Under the pieces are notes generated by a model that was not told the origin of the DNA, searched no databases, and saw only the letters and a program-made list of their open reading frames with translations. 64,000 nt of DNA from Melanocharis versteri (Eukaryota > Chordata > Aves > Passeriformes > Melanocharitidae). Position 1 is the stretch's first letter; each line of letters starts with the position of its first letter. A program made the position numbers and the translations under genes. The DNA lies in the NCBI GenBank assembly GCA_013397845.1, contig VZTG01000079.1, positions 690,669 through 754,668 on the forward strand. Direction: 5' to 3'. Of the stretch, positions 36,742 through 44,588 are shown in pieces.

Positions 36742-36765
36742 CTCTGGGAAAATAAACAGAGAAAA
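36742..36765 (-). promoter_or_regulatory. splice acceptor for subgenomic viral mRNA
   Basis: The viral strand reads gttttctctgttt, then attttcccag, with the exon starting at 36743. This is a long pyrimidine tract followed by CAG, and AG-ATG-G follows at once. Paired with the donor at 41026/41025 it would give an mRNA starting with the small membrane ORF and then env. Confidence 0.75.
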
Positions 36766-36803
36766 CACATCATGGGTACACACAAGGGAGGTATACAAGC
36801 AAC

Positions 36804-39560
36804 TTAAAAAGGGAATCCCACAAAATAATTTTCCCATCCTGCGTCCTCAGTCCGATGACGTCTTCTCTTCCATGCTACCGCTGTGGTTTTTGTTTCAGTT
36901 GCTGGTATGTAGGGCTTAATTCTCTTGGCTGGTACCCACTTGAGGCCGCCAGGGGTGGAAACACTGGCATATCCGCGGCCCCAAGTGACCAGCTGAAATG
37001 GTCCTTGGATTTCCTGGGACTCTGGGTCCCGTACCAATACCAGAGGATGCTCCTTAAGTTTCTGCCTCTTATCGTTGTAAAAATGCCGGAGTATTGATGG
37101 TGTCGGATCTTCAAAAGTGCCATTCAGGAAATTAATACTAAAGAGCGCTTTACACAAACGAACAGTCGGGGAATCACACTTCGAAGATGCACTTTGTTGG
37201 CGGAGCACTCTTTTTAAGGTTTGGTGCGCTCTTTCAACTATCGCTTGCCTGGTTGGGGAGTGGGGAATGCCGGTGGTATGGGCAATTCCCCACTTCTCGC
37301 AGAAGGTGGCGAAGCAATGCGAGGTATAGGCCGGGCCGTTGTCTGTTTTGATTTCCTTCGGCATGCCCAACACGGCGAAGGCCTGAGTCAGATGGGTCTC
37401 GACATCTTTGGCCCTTTCGCCAGTGTGGGCGGTGGCATACATGGCCCCAGAAAAGGTGGCCACCGACAGATGGACGTACCTGAGCCTACCGAACTCAGGG
37501 ACGTGGGTGACGTCCATCTGCCACACCTCATTGCTATTCAAGCCCCTCGGATTCACCCCACTGCCCATTGATGGAACCTGATGTTGTTGGCAGCTGGGGC
37601 ATGTTGCCACAATTGCTTTTGCTTGTGGCCTCGTAAGATGGAACATACGGGCCAAGGCTGGAGCATTCTGATGGAAAATGGAGTGACTTAATTTGGCCTG
37701 CTCGTAGATGAGAGGCAGCTTGGCAAGCTCAGCTGGAGCTGCCAATTCATCAGCTCTGTTATTACCCTCTGAAATGAACCCAGGCAGGTCCATATGCGAT
37801 CTTACGTGCATTACATAAAACTGTTGCTCCCGGTGGGAAATTAAATAAATTAATTTCGAGAGCAACTGATATATTTGCGGATTTTGTACTTCTTTTAGGA
37901 GGGCCCCTTCTGCCCTCGCAACTACTCCGGCAACATAAGCCGAGTCAGTCACTAAATTGAAGGGTTCAGAAAACCTTTCAAAGGCCCTGACCATGGCTGC
38001 GAGTTCTGCAACTTGAGGTGACCCTTGGACCACCTCGACATCGGATTCCCACTTCCGAGTCTGGGGATCTCTCCAGGTCATTACTGACCTGTGAGATCTC
38101 CCTGAGCCGTCTGTAAAAACGGTCAGTGCGCCTTCAGTTGGTTTTCTTGACTGCCTCTCTTTCGGGAGAAAGATGAATGTCTCACCGAAAAGCTTATGTT
38201 TTGGCTTATGACTAGTAATCTGGCCAGAGTAGCTGTCCAGTGCGAATTGTAGACTTTCATTTGTTTGAAGAACAAACTCCAATTGATCTGCCAAAATTGG
38301 TAAAGTAATACACGTAAAATCACAGCCTGCCAGGGTTCGGAGCCGTGCTCTGCCTCTCATCACGAGCCGGGCCATCAGCTCCTGTGGCATTGTGATGGTT
38401 TTGGACGACTGGTGAGGCAGGAATACCCACTCTATGATTAAGAGTGAGTCCCTGGCCTCTTCGTCCCATTGATAAATCAGGGCGTGCAAATGAGGTGACT
38501 TACCCAGGACGATGTATTGGAATCCCAGGTAAGGGTGGAACCTGTGGGCCTGCCGAGAGGAAATCGCCCGTTCCGCCTTCTCGATCGCCTGCCGCGCTTC
38601 CGACGACAGAGTCCTGGGCGATGACAACTCCCCCCCTCCAGCTAAAAGCTGAAAGAGGGGTGCCAGGTCCTCTGTCGTCAGCCCCAACCAGGGCCACACC
38701 CAATTGAGGCTCCCGCACAACTGGTGCATCTCCTGAAGTGTGCGCGGGTTGTTATTGATCCTGATCGGCTGAGGCACTATTGTCCGGTCGGTGATTTTCA
38801 ATCCTAGATAGTTCCAAGGAGGCATGCGTTGGACTTTATCCATTTGTAGTTCAAATCCATGCTCGCTTAACATTTGGATGACATGACGGAGCGTTCTGTC
38901 TAGGTATTGGTCATTGGGGCAGCAGATGAGTACGTCATCCATGTAATGCAGGATGATCGCACTCGTCGCCGCCGCCCGGACCGGAGACAGAGTCTTCGCG
39001 ACATACCATTGGCAGATGGTAGGGTTGTTTTTCATGCCCTGGGGCAGCACCCGCCAATGGTAGCGCCGCATGGGAGCTTCTCGGTTGATCGAAGGCACCG
39101 AGAAAGCAAACCGAGGAGCGTCCTCAGGATGGAGGGGGATCTGGAAGAAGCAGTCCTTAATGTCAAGGACCGCTACCTTCCAGTACTGTGGGAGCAAGGC
39201 CGGGGATGGCATTCCCGGTTGGAGAGATCCCATGTCCTCAATTACTTCGTTTATTTTTCTGAGGTCGTGGAGGAGACGCCACTTATCCTTCCCCGGCTTC
39301 CGAATTACGAAAACCGGGGAATTCCAAGGGCTTGTAGTTGGTTCTATATTTCCTTTTGCTAATTGCTCCTCCACGAGCTCATGGAGCGCTTTTAACTTGT
39401 CCTTTCGCAGCGGCCACTGATCTACCCAGACCGGAGTGTCCGTTACCCAATTGAGCTTCTGGGTAGAACGCTCCACCTCAGTGGCCGCTCCTAAAAATTT
39501 TGGTTCGAAGGACAAACGTTGAGGGTTGTCCCCCATTGGGACATGGCATCTCTCCCCCAC
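36804..39560 (-). CDS. pol: Pol: reverse transcriptase, RNase H, integrase (open)
   Basis: This frame has 918 open codons. The mature part begins after the frameshift at about 39496, giving close to 897 residues. RT shows LDIKD (Asp133, counted from 39560) and YMDD (206-209). RNase H shows Asp484, Glu519, Asp539 and Asp604. Integrase shows the HHCC zinc site (His630, His641, Cys654, Cys657) and the DD35E triad Asp683, Asp740 and Glu776. All key residues are present and no stop interrupts, so the enzymes look intact. The order and sequence are of class II (betaretrovirus-like) type. The frame lies -1 relative to protease. The stop is 63 nt before the small membrane ORF. Confidence 0.95.
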   Translation of the reverse strand: MGERCHVPMGDNPQRLSFEPKFLGAATEVERSTQKLNWVTDTPVWVDQWPLRKDKLKALHELVEEQLAKGNIEPTTSPWNSPVFVIRKPGKDKWRLLHDLRKINEVIEDMGSLQPGMPSPALLPQYWKVAVLDIKDCFFQIPLHPEDAPRFAFSVPSINREAPMRRYHWRVLPQGMKNNPTICQWYVAKTLSPVRAAATSAIILHYMDDVLICCPNDQYLDRTLRHVIQMLSEHGFELQMDKVQRMPPWNYLGLKITDRTIVPQPIRINNNPRTLQEMHQLCGSLNWVWPWLGLTTEDLAPLFQLLAGGGELSSPRTLSSEARQAIEKAERAISSRQAHRFHPYLGFQYIVLGKSPHLHALIYQWDEEARDSLLIIEWVFLPHQSSKTITMPQELMARLVMRGRARLRTLAGCDFTCITLPILADQLEFVLQTNESLQFALDSYSGQITSHKPKHKLFGETFIFLPKERQSRKPTEGALTVFTDGSGRSHRSVMTWRDPQTRKWESDVEVVQGSPQVAELAAMVRAFERFSEPFNLVTDSAYVAGVVARAEGALLKEVQNPQIYQLLSKLIYLISHREQQFYVMHVRSHMDLPGFISEGNNRADELAAPAELAKLPLIYEQAKLSHSIFHQNAPALARMFHLTRPQAKAIVATCPSCQQHQVPSMGSGVNPRGLNSNEVWQMDVTHVPEFGRLRYVHLSVATFSGAMYATAHTGERAKDVETHLTQAFAVLGMPKEIKTDNGPAYTSHCFATFCEKWGIAHTTGIPHSPTRQAIVERAHQTLKRVLRQQSASSKCDSPTVRLCKALFSINFLNGTFEDPTPSILRHFYNDKRQKLKEHPLVLVRDPESQEIQGPFQLVTWGRGYASVSTPGGLKWVPAKRIKPYIPATETKTTAVAWKRRRHRTEDAGWENYFVGFPF
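39445..39500 (-). promoter_or_regulatory. pro-pol -1 frameshift site with downstream structure
   Basis: The heptamer A AAT TTT (39500-39494) lies in the zero frame of protease and is followed at once by its TAG stop. It fits X XXY YYZ, a form used at the betaretrovirus pro-pol junction, and pol is in the -1 frame. A CCAC/GTGG hairpin begins nine bases after the heptamer (39484-39473). Next come GAGC..TTCT (39473-39465) pairing with AGAAGCTC (39460-39453), and its loop ACCC (39464-39461) can pair with GGGT (39448-39445), a pseudoknot-like layout. The folding is inferred by eye. Confidence 0.75.
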
Positions 39561-39970
39561 AGTGTAAATTTAGTGTCCAAGACGAACGGGCGGATGGTGG
39601 CAACCCGTCCGTCTGGGCCTTCCAATTGAATATTTCTTTTCGATTGCCGTGCCAATTGGAGCCCCCCGATCCCGGTGACAGCTCGCTGCGGCTGCAGCTC
39701 CCATTGTGACGGCCATTTATCTGCCGGAATGACCATCACATCTGCTCCGGTGTCCATCATCCCTGTTAGCGACAAATCGTCGGTTCCCTGGCGCAACCGG
39801 CATTGCACCAGGGGCTTGTCATTTCCTACGACCGAAGCCCAACAAAAATCTGCTGGGACGGTCCAAAGGGATGGCATGGGGATAGCTTGCGCTATCACGT
39901 GGCCATCGGGTAGGAAATGGGGAGGATGGACGCTCTGGGCCAGGAGAACGAAACTCCCAGCCGGGTTCAC
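39491..39970 (-). CDS. pro: retroviral aspartic protease
   Basis: This is an open frame of about 160 codons with no ATG at its start. It begins after an in-frame TAA at 39979-39977 and would normally be reached by frameshifting from gag. It holds the DTGAD active site (Asp73 from 39970), a GIGG flap-like segment (about 100-103) and LWGRDAM near the C-terminus, the hallmarks of retropepsins. Downstream it ends at the A AAT TTT slippery site. Because gag is truncated, the gag stub and pro are now in the same frame, separated by one stop, instead of the offset expected for the family. Confidence 0.9.
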   Translation of the reverse strand: MNPAGSFVLLAQSVHPPHFLPDGHVIAQAIPMPSLWTVPADFCWASVVGNDKPLVQCRLRQGTDDLSLTGMMDTGADVMVIPADKWPSQWELQPQRAVTGIGGLQLARQSKRNIQLEGPDGRVATIRPFVLDTKFTLWGRDAMSQWGTTLNVCPSNQNF

Positions 39971-39976
39971 TTTTTT

Positions 39977-40510
39977 TTAGGAAGTGGGTGGGTGGTGCAG
40001 GAGGAGGCGGGGCAAGGGGAGGGGCCCGATGTCCCGCCCAATGTCGAAGAAGGAAGGGGTGGAGTCTGATTCCGGAAAGGGTTGGAGGAGCGAAATGGGT
40101 TGTGGGACGAAGGAATGGGTTAGGGTTAGGGTTAGGGTTAGGGTTAGGGTTGGGTTAGGGTTAGGGTTAGGGTTAGGGTTAGGGTTAGGTTTTGTGGCTA
40201 GGGTAAGGGTTTGGTGTTTGGGGTTAGGGTTAGGGTTAGGGTTAGTGTTAGGGGTAGGGTTAGGGTTAGGGTTTGGGTTTGGGTTAGGGTTAGGGTGGCG
40301 ACCGCCATTTTGTGTGTCCGGGAATGAAGGGGAACTGCCATTTTGCGACAGAACTTGGGGATTACTAACTGGGAAAGTGGGATTGGAGCAAGGGTAATGG
40401 GAAGGGTCCGAGGTGGGGTCGCGAGTCCCACCCCGGCAAGGGTGCTGGAGAGATCGAGGGGAGCCAGGAGGACGGTGGCTCTCCTGCGCCACGGGGCGGT
40501 TTGCTCCTCC
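39977..40510 (-). pseudogene. gag remnant: Pro-rich segment with telomeric insert, no CA or NC
   Basis: This continues in the gag matrix frame after an in-frame TGA (40513-40511), stays open through Pro-rich sequence and the telomeric tract, and stops at TAA just before pro. I see no capsid major homology region and no CCHC zinc knuckle. About 0.5 kb replaces the 1.2-1.5 kb normally needed for CA-NC, so this is a deletion, probably together with acquisition of the repeat. Confidence 0.75.
40111..40296 (+). repeat. interstitial telomeric repeat (TTAGGG)n inside the provirus
   Basis: This has roughly 25 TTAGGG or near-TTAGGG units on the plus strand (CCCTAA in viral sense). They come in two main runs separated by a degenerate piece ('ttttgtggctagggtaagg'), with variants such as TTGGG and TTTGGG. 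It sits between the gag matrix stub and pro, where capsid and nucleocapsid belong. Its translation as alternating Pro-Asn or Thr-Leu comes from the repeat alone. Confidence 0.95.
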
Positions 40511-40891
40511 TCAGCTCACCAGCGTAGGGGAATTGGGAACGGGAGAGGAGGGACAGGGAAAAGAGGGAGAGGGACGAACTGGGGACGGACTGGTCGGGGT
40601 CTTTGCCATTTTCCCCTTGGCTGTCAAAGCCTCGCAAATCAACATAACCAGCGGCAGATATTTGGCCGCCGAAGTATCTCCTGAATGACGGAGGGCCATT
40701 AGTTTGGACCCAACCGCATTCCAAAATTTGATTTGCCTTACTTGCTCAGGAGATACTTGGGGGAACGTGGCAAAGAGCCACCGAACCAGCCTTTTTAACA
40801 CACCCTTAGAGAACTTTTTTCCCGCCCCCAAAAGGGTTCCTGCAACTTGGTGGTATATCTCTCTTTGGGCAATGGTGAGTTTGGATCCCAT
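40511..40891 (-). pseudogene. gag: gag matrix (MA) domain stub
   Basis: The ATG at 40891 lies in strong context (AAG ATG G) and begins MGSKLT, fitting the N-myristoylation rule (Gly2, Thr6). About 100 residues follow that resemble betaretroviral matrix: basic patches KKFSKGVLKR and a Trp-containing helix. A Ser/Pro-rich tail then ends at TGA (126 codons in all). The upstream frame is open to 41149, but the leader and donor lie there, so 40891 is the sensible start. It could direct a membrane-bound MA fragment but not capsid assembly. Confidence 0.8.
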
Positions 40892-41020
40892 CTTCACAAA
40901 GAAAAACTCACCCTCCCTTCTCCGCCCTGCCTGGGAGCAAACGAAAAACAGAAAAAAGAAGGGGGCCCCGAGACCGGTAAGAAACTCCCCCCTAAACCCC
41001 CCACTGGGATGAAGGGAGTA

Positions 41021-41030
41021 CTTACCTAAA
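41021..41030 (-). promoter_or_regulatory. viral leader splice donor
   Basis: The viral strand reads TTTAG/GTAAGT, with the exon ending at 41026 and the intron starting at 41025. It is a near-perfect donor between PBS and the gag ATG, the usual place for the donor of subgenomic env mRNA. Confidence 0.85.
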
Positions 41031-41233
41031 GAAGCTCTGAGGTCCGGGGCAATGAAAAGCTCCCAAACAGGTCCTGCGTCTTCAGGAGTGGCGCTCTCGG
41101 GGATCCAACCGAGAGCGTTGCACTCCTCCCCAGGAGCGCAGCCACGCAAAAGATGGCGCGCTACAACACGGGGTCGGTAGCGTGCCCAACGGAGTGTGAG
41201 CCGGTGACAGGCACCGACTACCCGCTTTTAGGG

Positions 41234-41256
41234 CTCTCTGACAGCGCGTCAGAGAG
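41234..41256 (-). promoter_or_regulatory. leader hairpin after the PBS (dimerisation/packaging candidate)
   Basis: This is a perfect 9-bp stem (CTCTCTGAC / GTCAGAGAG) closing the loop GCGCT, which contains self-complementary GCGC. It lies one base past the PBS. Stem-loops with palindromic loops here act as dimer-initiation sites in several retroviruses, but that role is inferred here. Confidence 0.6.
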
Positions 41257-41257
41257 G

Positions 41258-41275
41258 GCCCCATGTTGGGCGCCA
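41258..41275 (-). promoter_or_regulatory. primer binding site, tRNA-Lys type
   Basis: TGGCGCCCAACATGGGGC begins two bases after the 5' LTR. It differs at one position (CATG for CGTG) from the complement of the tRNA-Lys-1,2 3' end, the primer type of several class II retroviruses. The change may be CpG decay. Confidence 0.88.
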
Positions 41276-41277
41276 CC

Positions 41278-42024
41278 TGTCGCTTCGCCCGGCGGCTGTA
41301 GTTCGCCCGGCAGGCCGGCGAAGGACCTTAGGCGGCGGGTGCCTATGGAGGATTCAGCTCTCACAGCCCTGAGAAGGGCTTTTGTGCCGCCAGTGGGGTG
41401 TGTGATGCGCACACACCTGCGCACCTGGACGACTGCTCTTCTCAGGCCGGAGCTGTCCTGCACGTGGTTCCGCTGGGCTGTCCGGTGTCGTGGCTCTTAA
41501 AAGAGCCGTTCGCCTTCAGCTCTTTTAGGCGACCACAACACAGTGTGCTGGCGAGCGTAGACGCAGGCGAGGAGTGAGAGACGACTCCAGCTCACAGTTC
41601 CAATCCTTTATTCCCGGAGGAACAGGGAGGAATGAAGGGGATGAGTCCGGAGCCTGGCCGATGGCAAAGGCCTCCCAGCTGTGGGGAATGTGGGTTTTTA
41701 TACACTTAGAAAGGGGCGGAGAAACAGGGCACAACCAATCAGGGATACAGAACAGGGAAAACAACCAATAAGGAAAAGGCATCAACAAAGAACCAATAGG
41801 AAAAGCAACCAAACGGGACTTTCCAGAACTTGGTAACATAATAACTCTGACTGACGGACCTAGTTGAAGACTCTCTTCTTGATTGGCAGTTAACTGCCCA
41901 TGGGGGGTTTGCGGCCTAAACTGCCTCCTCAGTCTCTCCTTCGTAGTCACTCTCTTTGTCTGGGTATTCGACCCAGTTTATATCATTTATCTTAAAAGAG
42001 AAGGAGGACTGAGGCGCCGCAACA
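41278..42024 (-). repeat. 5' LTR (747 bp) with promoter elements
   Basis: This is the viral 5' LTR. In viral sense, U3 holds a CCAAT box (41886-41882), a canonical kB-like site (GGAAAGTCCC, 41824-41815), three ATTGG (reverse CCAAT) boxes between 41797 and 41735, a GC box (41719-41713) and TATAAAAA (41702-41695). The AATAAA signal is at 41612-41607, so R is short. It looks able to drive RNA polymerase II transcription toward HSDL2. The first 109 bases of U3 also correspond to the env tail in the 3' copy. Confidence 0.95.
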
Positions 42025-42030
42025 TAAAGG
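42025..42030. repeat. target-site duplication, 5' side (TAAAGG)
   Basis: This is the counterpart of TAAAGA at 34353-34358, with one mismatch in six bases. Confidence 0.8.
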
Positions 42031-42360
42031 GGCCAAGGGCTGTCTGAACGCTTCACAACTATAACGTCTTCCATGCCACCTGCTTTCCCAAGGTTGACAT
42101 CCTGCACAGATGGAAGTGATAGTGCTTTGCTAAGATCTTCAGGCGTGCTTTTCCTTCATTCTCCCTGCAGCCACTCGGCCCAAGCTACCCAAGGCGGGGC
42201 TTGCCATAGCTACATGCCCAGACCGTAAGCCTCATGCCCGCAGTGTCCTCCATGGGAGTGAGCTATCGCGTCTGTGTGTAGAGAGCTGCCAGTTTCAGCC
42301 ATGCACAGAAGTACCTGCAGGAGAAACCCTGGGCATCATGGTTAAACCTTCTTCCCCTAG
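42031..42360. other. host flank, nothing recognised
   Basis: This is unique-looking host sequence next to the provirus. The open frame 41916-42107 that crosses the LTR edge is a chance fusion with the LTR-encoded env tail. Confidence 0.5.
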
Positions 42361-42365
42361 AATGG

Positions 42366-42549
42366 TTTGTTTAGTGGTTTTTTGTTTGTTTGTTTGTTTG
42401 TTTGTTTGTTTTTTGGGTTTTTTTTTTGTTTTTTGTGGGTTTTTTGGTGGGTTTTTTTTGGTTTTTTTTTGGTTTTCTCTTTGTTCTGTTTTAGTTTTTT
42501 TGGTGTTTTTTGGTTTGGTTTTTTTTGGTTTTTGGTTTTTGGTGTGTGT

Positions 42550-42603
<54 letters not shown>

Positions 42604-42625
42604 TGGGGTTTTTGGGGTGGGGTTT
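42366..42625 (+). repeat. T/G-rich low complexity with (TTG)n microsatellite
   Basis: GTTT and GGTTTT runs (42375-42545) are followed by about 18 TTG triplets (about 42548-42602). The frames reading as poly-Phe, poly-Leu, poly-Val or poly-Cys are repeat by-products. Confidence 0.95.
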
Positions 42626-42945
42626 TTTCTCTCCAGTATGTAAAAGGAGAACTGGAGCGACGGGGTTTTGTTCTGTATCAGGAGGGTCAGTTTGCCTTCT
42701 GGAAGGTTTTTTTACCATGAGGGGCAGAAAGCGATTGAACAGGCGCTACAGAAGGTGGAAGGCTCGAGCGCTGGGTTCCAGCGGTGCTGCCGGTGGCTGC
42801 GCGGTAGCCCCGCAGCTCGCCCCTCTCTCTCGGGGGGCTGACCAGGGGAGCACGGGTTTGCCGTGGACTGAGCACCCTTGCATCTGTGCTTGCAGTCCTG
42901 TGCTCTGCTCTCTGCACTGCAGAAACCCCACGGCCCTGGGGGGCA
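42626..42945. other. GC-rich stretch before the second N, no gene recognised
   Basis: This sequence is open in plus and minus frames (for example 42510-43004) but without a recognisable domain. It ends at the isolated N at 42946. Confidence 0.4.
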
Positions 42946-42946
42946 N
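42946..42946. other. single ambiguous base (N)
   Basis: This isolated N lies eleven bases before the right copy of the perfect 104-bp inverted repeat. It mirrors the N at 12977. Confidence 0.9.
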
Positions 42947-42957
42947 CGAGGTCCTAG

Positions 42958-43061
42958 TGAGCGCTGCCGGCCGGGCCCTGAGTGTCCTCAAGACAGCGAG
43001 ATGATCTCTGAGGCCAGCAATCGGCTCTGAAAGCACCGTGTGTCCTCCGTGGGACAATCCC
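42958..43061 (-). repeat. 104-bp inverted repeat, right copy
   Basis: This is the exact reverse complement of 12873-12976. The two copies bracket about 30 kb that contains HSDL2 and the provirus. Similarity fades outside these limits. Confidence 0.85.
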
Positions 43062-44171
43062 CACGCATTTGCTGCCCCACTTCAAGCCTCCCGTGTGTTT
43101 GAGTGACATTTGACATCTTAGCATCACTCAAGTCCTAGAGCACTTCTTTTAATGAATATATCTCCATATGAATATAGAAATAGGTACAAGCATGGGGCAT
43201 AGTTCACTGGTATTCCCATCCCATGGTTTGCATGATATTGTTTCCCCCATTCATTAACAAATGTGCACCCTAGTGAATTTCAACATATTAAGAAGATAAT
43301 TTTTAGCAGAAGAACAATTATGTTTAAAATACTCACTTTAAACTCACTACTATTTGATTGGAATATTAAACAACATTTGGATATCTGGCAACAAATGTTA
43401 AGGACGCTCATGGGTATATGCTCAGTAAAAGCAATTCCCAAATTTGGCAAAAAATGTAAGAATTTATTAGAAATAAATAAGGCATGTGAAGGAGAGTTGA
43501 GGTGAATTTTTCTAAGTGTTTGTTTTCATTTCTTAGTAACAAAATAATTACATAGTTGTATTAAATGATAATTAATTAAATTGGTTGGAATTCCCTAACT
43601 CATAACTATTTCCTTTTTTACTACATACCAGCAAAAGACATGGTTTCTTAGCTTTGAACTTTTTTGTTTGCAACTTTGAAAGGTTTCTAGTTTTGATGGT
43701 AGCAGTGAAGATAGAAAGATGTAGTAGGAAAACCACTGTATATGCAAGTTGATCAATTCTGGTGATAATGAATGCCCTCTGAATTTCAAGTGGATTGGTT
43801 TGGTTTTTCTCTCTAGAATTTGGACTCCATTCAAGCTATTTGCCTAAACCCCTTTTCTCATTTGGAGGGTGAGATTTATGGAAGTGGCTGCAGAGCCTTT
43901 GTTCTTAAAGCTAGTGAAAGAATGTTACCTACCACAGGACTTTGAAACATTCATGATTTGTAATCAGTACCTTATTCTGAAGAATCCTTTTTTATCGTGA
44001 AGGTCACAGGTGAATATTGCTGGAAAAAGAAATCAAATACAAAAGAGCACATTTTGCAGGAGAGTCATATGATCGGTCTTGCTAAATTATATCATAACCA
44101 GTCTGTCTTGCATCCTAGATGAAATTTGCATGATTGACAGTATCTTAGATGAAATGCAGAAATGTTTTGGG
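43062..44171. other. non-coding, weak similarity to HSDL2 intron 8 near its end
   Basis: This is AT-rich sequence without a gene. The part near 43935-44040 ('caggactttgaaacattcatg', then 'gaaggtcacaggtgaatattg') resembles the reverse complement of about 17300-17430, so the inverted duplication probably once extended this far. Confidence 0.5.
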
Positions 44172-44588
44172 GTTTTTTTTTAGAAAAGCATTGTTTTTGC
44201 TTTTTTCAGAATTGCAGTATGTCAAGTTGAAGGGCAACTAAGAATGCTGAGCTGGTTTTATAGGAGTGTCAAAATATGGATAAGGCAAGGGCAGAGGAGG
44301 CAAAGTTGGAAGTGTTCCTTTCTGTTGAAAATGCTCCTTGAGCAGTCACACTAGGACCATTCTGCCAGGGACAGATGGTGTTAATTCCTTGGGCTCCCGG
44401 GGCAGGTTAATTTGTAGGGACTCACAGAAGAGACCTAAGTATTTTCTGATACTGAAGACACCTGAGAGACTTCCAACAGCATTTTAAGCATCAAGTTTGA
44501 CTTGATTGGCTTTATAAATTGCAGAAGCTTTCCTTTATTGTTAAATGTGCATGTTCACTGTGGTAAAGTAAAATGCTGATCAAGTTGA
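44172..44588 (+). repeat. inverted duplication, right arm, block B
   Basis: This is the reverse complement of about 16768-17170 (HSDL2 intron 8). The core near 44260-44485 is almost identical and the edges diverge. Confidence 0.85.

Larger units (their letters stand above)
34359..42024 (-). mobile_element. endogenous retrovirus, class II type, gag-deleted provirus with two LTRs
   Basis: This is a 7666-bp provirus on the minus strand. Viral order is 5' LTR (41278-42024), tRNA-Lys PBS, leader, gag matrix stub, telomeric repeat tract, protease, pol, small membrane ORF, env, PPT and 3' LTR (34359-35105). Flanking bases TAAAGA and TAAAGG fit a 6-bp target-site duplication with one change. The pol motifs and pro-pol slippery site are of betaretroviral type, while the TM subunit of env has the CX6CC arrangement shared by alpha- and gammaretroviruses. 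Capsid and nucleocapsid are absent, so it cannot form particles by itself. LTRs that differ at only two noticed positions imply recent integration. It lies about 1.3 kb upstream of HSDL2 in the same orientation. Confidence 0.97.

Noticed and set aside
39977..40492. Pro-Asn / Thr-Leu repeat protein
   Set aside because: The repeats are the direct translation of CCCTAA telomeric units. The plus-strand Gly/Leu version is the same effect. They are not a designed repeat protein.
41916..42107. 63-codon ORF at the outer edge of the 5' LTR
   Set aside because: It fuses host flank with the LTR-encoded Env tail. The Env part belongs to the 3' end of the provirus.
42338..42720. Phe-, Leu-, Cys- or Val-rich membrane-like ORFs
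   Set aside because: They are translations of GTTT/GGTTTT low complexity and a (TTG)n microsatellite.
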